The notes below the pieces were generated by a model, which saw only the letters and a list, made by a program, of their open reading frames with translations, searched no databases and was not told the DNA's origin. Positions 62,123 to 64,000 of a stretch of 64,000 nucleotides of DNA are shown here, piece by piece. Origin of the DNA: JAOEGB01 sp041262585 (GTDB taxonomy: Bacteria; Actinomycetota; Actinomycetes; Streptosporangiales; Streptosporangiaceae); contig NZ_JBGCBZ010000028.1 of assembly GCF_041262585.1 (NCBI RefSeq), forward strand, positions 1 to 64,000, given 5' to 3'. How positions within the stretch are numbered: the first letter of the stretch is position 1; each line of letters starts with the position of its first letter. The position numbers and the translations under genes are program-made.

Positions 62123-62985
62123 TCGAAGTCGTCTCGCCGGGGCCGTACGCGACCGTGCAGGATCTGGGGCGGCCGGGCTACGGCCATCTGGGGGTGCCGC
62201 GCTCGGGGGCGGCGGACGCCCCCAGCCTGCGGCTGGCCAACCGCCTCGTCGGCAACCCTGAGTCGGCCGCCGGAATCGAGATGACCTTCGGCGGCCTTGC
62301 TCTCAGTTTCGCCACCGGCGCGTGGATCGCCCTCACGGGGGCGCCCTGCCCGGTCGAGGCCGCCGGGCGGCCCGCCGGCATGTGCGCGCCCCTCTGGGTG
62401 CCGGAGGGCGGCGAGCTGCGGGTCGGCATGCCGTACGGGGGGCTGCGGACCTATCTCGCCGTGCGCGGCGGGATCGGCGTGGAGCCGGTGCTGGGCAGCC
62501 GGTCCGCCGACTCCCTGTCGGGGCTCGGGCCGCCGCCACTGCGGGCGGGCACGACGCTTCCGCTGGGTGGCGCGGAGCCCGCCGCGCCGATCGCCGTCGA
62601 CGTCGCCGCCCAGCGGGCGTTTCCCCGGTGCCCCACCGTCCGGGTCGTCCCTGGCCCGCGTGACGACTGGTTCACCCCTCAGGCCCTCACGGCGCTGTAC
62701 GGCGGGCCGTACGAGATCGCGACGGAGAGCAACCGCGTGGGCGTGCGGCTGCGCGGGCCCGTGCTGGAGCGCGCGCGGGAGGGCGAGCTGCCGAGCGAGG
62801 GGATGGCGCTGGGGGCGATCCAGGTGCCGCCGGGCGGGCAGCCGATCGTGTTCCTCGCCGACCACCCGCCGACGGGCGGCTACCCGGTGATCGGCGTAGT
62901 GGTGTCCGGCGACGTGCCGATGGTCGCCCAGCTCCGGCCAGGCGACCGGCTGCGGTTGCGCCCGATCTCGCTCACAGGCCGGTGA
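62119..62985 (+). CDS. pxpC: 5-oxoprolinase subunit C (PxpC/KipA, biotin-carboxylase-like)
   Basis: 288 residues. VQDLGRPGYGHLGVPRSGAADAPS, GVRLRGPVLE, GAIQVPPGGQPIVFLADHPPTGGYPVIG are the KipA/PxpC motifs. Translationally coupled to pxpB (ATGA). Last gene of the operon. Confidence 0.93.
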   Translation: MIEVVSPGPYATVQDLGRPGYGHLGVPRSGAADAPSLRLANRLVGNPESAAGIEMTFGGLALSFATGAWIALTGAPCPVEAAGRPAGMCAPLWVPEGGELRVGMPYGGLRTYLAVRGGIGVEPVLGSRSADSLSGLGPPPLRAGTTLPLGGAEPAAPIAVDVAAQRAFPRCPTVRVVPGPRDDWFTPQALTALYGGPYEIATESNRVGVRLRGPVLERAREGELPSEGMALGAIQVPPGGQPIVFLADHPPTGGYPVIGVVVSGDVPMVAQLRPGDRLRLRPISLTGR

Positions 62986-63084
62986 CTCCCTCGCCTCCCA
63001 CACGCCCTTGACGCGGCCCTCGTGGAGCACCACCGGCGAGATCCACCCGGCCGCGCGGCTGACCTTGGGCCGGGCGGCCGCGTT
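62986..63084 (-). pseudogene. remnant of winged-helix DNA-binding (HTH_42/AlkX-like) gene
   Basis: On the minus strand the short gap reads AAARPKVSRAAGWISPVVLHEGRVKGVWEARES (first residues after a TGA at 63085). GWISPVVLxxGRVxGVWE is the C-terminal signature of the winged-helix DNA-binding/DNA-glycosylase-like family, normally about 380 residues. Only about 32 residues remain, and the fragment is cut off by pxpC on one side and by the peptide-binding gene on the other. A dead gene remnant. Confidence 0.5.
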
Positions 63085-63092
63085 TCAAAAGA

Positions 63093-64000
63093 TCAGGACG
63101 TGAACCCGATGTCGGTGTATTTCAGGTCGCGGAAGCCGCTCGCGCCGACGTTGGCCAGCGTGGACCTTACCGCGACGTTCTGCGGGGTCTGGTAGAGCGG
63201 CAGGACGTTGACCTCCCGCCAGAGCATGTCGTCAGCGGAGTTGATCAGGTCGTAGACCCGCCACTGGTCGAACAGGGTCCCGGCCCGGTACATGGCCTGG
63301 TCGATCTGCCTGCTCCCGCTGCGCCCCAGGTTGGAGTACCACTTCTTGTCGTCCCCCTTCGCGGTCTCGCCGTTGGCGTAGACGTCGAAGGCGTTCGACA
63401 CCGGGTACGGCGTGCTCGGATACGAGAAGGCCGTGATGTCGAAGTTGCCGGCCATCAAGTATTTGGTGAAGAAGTCGGTGAACGGCACCGTCTGGATGGT
63501 GACCCCCACCCCGATCCGGCGGAGCATCAGCCGCGTGACCTGGGCCTCGATGTCGCTGACGCCCACTCCCGACGGGATGACGAAGCGCAGGTTCAGCGGC
63601 TTGCCGTTCTTCTGCCGGGTCTTGCCGGAGAGCTTCCAGCCCGCCTGGTCCAGCATCTTCCCGGCCTGCTGCGGGTTGTAGGCGCCCAGCGCGCCCGCGT
63701 TGCTCTGATATCCCTGCTGGCTGTTGGCCAGGAAGTGGTTGTCGAGCGTGACGACCGGCCAGCCCATCCCCTTCAGGTCGAGCTGCATGAGGGCCCGGCG
63801 GTCGAGCGCCATCGCGATGGCCTGGCGGACCTTCACGTCGGCGAGGCTGTCGCTCTCCCCGTTGAACGTGAACTGCCGGAAGTCGGTGCCGGCCGCCTGC
63901 CGGACCACGGCGTCCCAGGCTCCCCTGGCCCGCGAGTAGTCCTCGGGGGACGGCCCCACGTCGAAGACGTCCACCTCGCCCTTGGTGAACGCGCGGACCA
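63093..64000 (-). CDS. ABC transporter substrate-binding protein, family 5 (N-terminus outside window)
   Basis: About 302 C-terminal residues of an SBP_bac_5 peptide/solute-binding protein. Has VDVFDVGPSPEDYSRARGAW, FNGESDSLADVKVRQAIAMALDRRALMQL (the conserved AIAxALDR region), NPQQAGKMLDQAGWKL and LFDQWRVYDLINSADDMLWREV. The signal/lipobox part and start lie beyond 64000. The periplasmic receptor of a peptide or similar importer; other genes of the transporter are not in the window. Confidence 0.88.
   Translation of the reverse strand, partial: VRAFTKGEVDVFDVGPSPEDYSRARGAWDAVVRQAAGTDFRQFTFNGESDSLADVKVRQAIAMALDRRALMQLDLKGMGWPVVTLDNHFLANSQQGYQSNAGALGAYNPQQAGKMLDQAGWKLSGKTRQKNGKPLNLRFVIPSGVGVSDIEAQVTRLMLRRIGVGVTIQTVPFTDFFTKYLMAGNFDITAFSYPSTPYPVSNAFDVYANGETAKGDDKKWYSNLGRSGSRQIDQAMYRAGTLFDQWRVYDLINSADDMLWREVNVLPLYQTPQNVAVRSTLANVGASGFRDLKYTDIGFTS

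Overview
The window is about 64 kb of very GC-rich (around 70%) chromosomal DNA from an actinomycete. HrdB-type principal sigma factor, the fasR-fabD-fabH-acpP-fabF-accD cluster, DUF3145 and DUF5998 proteins, topoisomerase IV and abundant GTG/TTG starts all point to Actinomycetia. Placement near Streptosporangiales (Nonomuraea/Streptosporangium-like) is an inference from gene order and protein flavour, not something the sequence proves. No tRNA, rRNA, CRISPR array, transposase or phage gene was seen.

Layout. 0-6 kb: the start of a secreted GH20 hexosaminidase (3' end outside the window) behind a palindromic operator, a WYL regulator, a PHP phosphoesterase, and a three-gene ygiB/ygiC/DUF350-like cassette. 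6-13 kb: a lower-GC group of membrane glycosyltransferases (three GT-C-like proteins and a GT2-GtrA fusion) with a methyltransferase remnant; probably a variable cell-envelope glycan locus. 13-19.4 kb: type II fatty-acid synthesis cluster with its PucR-like regulator; accD carries an apparent frameshift or coupled mini-ORF at its start. 19.6-21.1 kb: a secreted protein and a DUF3145 protein. 21.3-26.2 kb: a compact module of a cytoplasmic subtilase, a small sigma-70 factor, a small hinge/anti-sigma-like protein and a TPR-CHAT (caspase-like) protease. This is the best candidate for an undescribed system in the window. 26.2-36.7 kb: sulfurtransferase, alkaline-phosphatase-like protein, DUF5998, PatA-type acetyltransferase, PfkB kinase, RecQ helicase fused to a phosphoribosyltransferase-like domain, TauD dioxygenase and a GNAT protein.

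36.9-47.6 kb: topoisomerase IV genes parC (+) and parE (-) enclose a VOC protein, a thioredoxin-fold protein, two beta-carbonic anhydrases, an SPFH protein, a small membrane protein and a Ser/Thr kinase with a seven-repeat WD40 sensor. 47.8-53.7 kb: a DUF7455-like small protein, a broken GNAT gene, a sugar ABC importer (lipoprotein plus two permeases, no ATPase), YaaA and an unknown protein. 53.7-58.5 kb: hrdB, a PAS-PAS-GAF-SpoIIE phosphatase and a HhH-GPD glycosylase. 58.6-64 kb: a small helical protein, an unknown 520-residue protein, the pxpABC 5-oxoprolinase operon, a winged-helix gene remnant and the C-terminal part of a peptide-ABC binding protein.

Two DNA-level signals stand out. A 12-bp motif, CGTGATCATGCA, recurs almost only between genes, commonly in same-orientation pairs 52-54 bp apart. 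Several genes also look freshly broken or frameshifted (accD start, the 48.2-kb GNAT, the methyltransferase and winged-helix remnants). No homology search was run: family calls come from recognised motifs, length and context.
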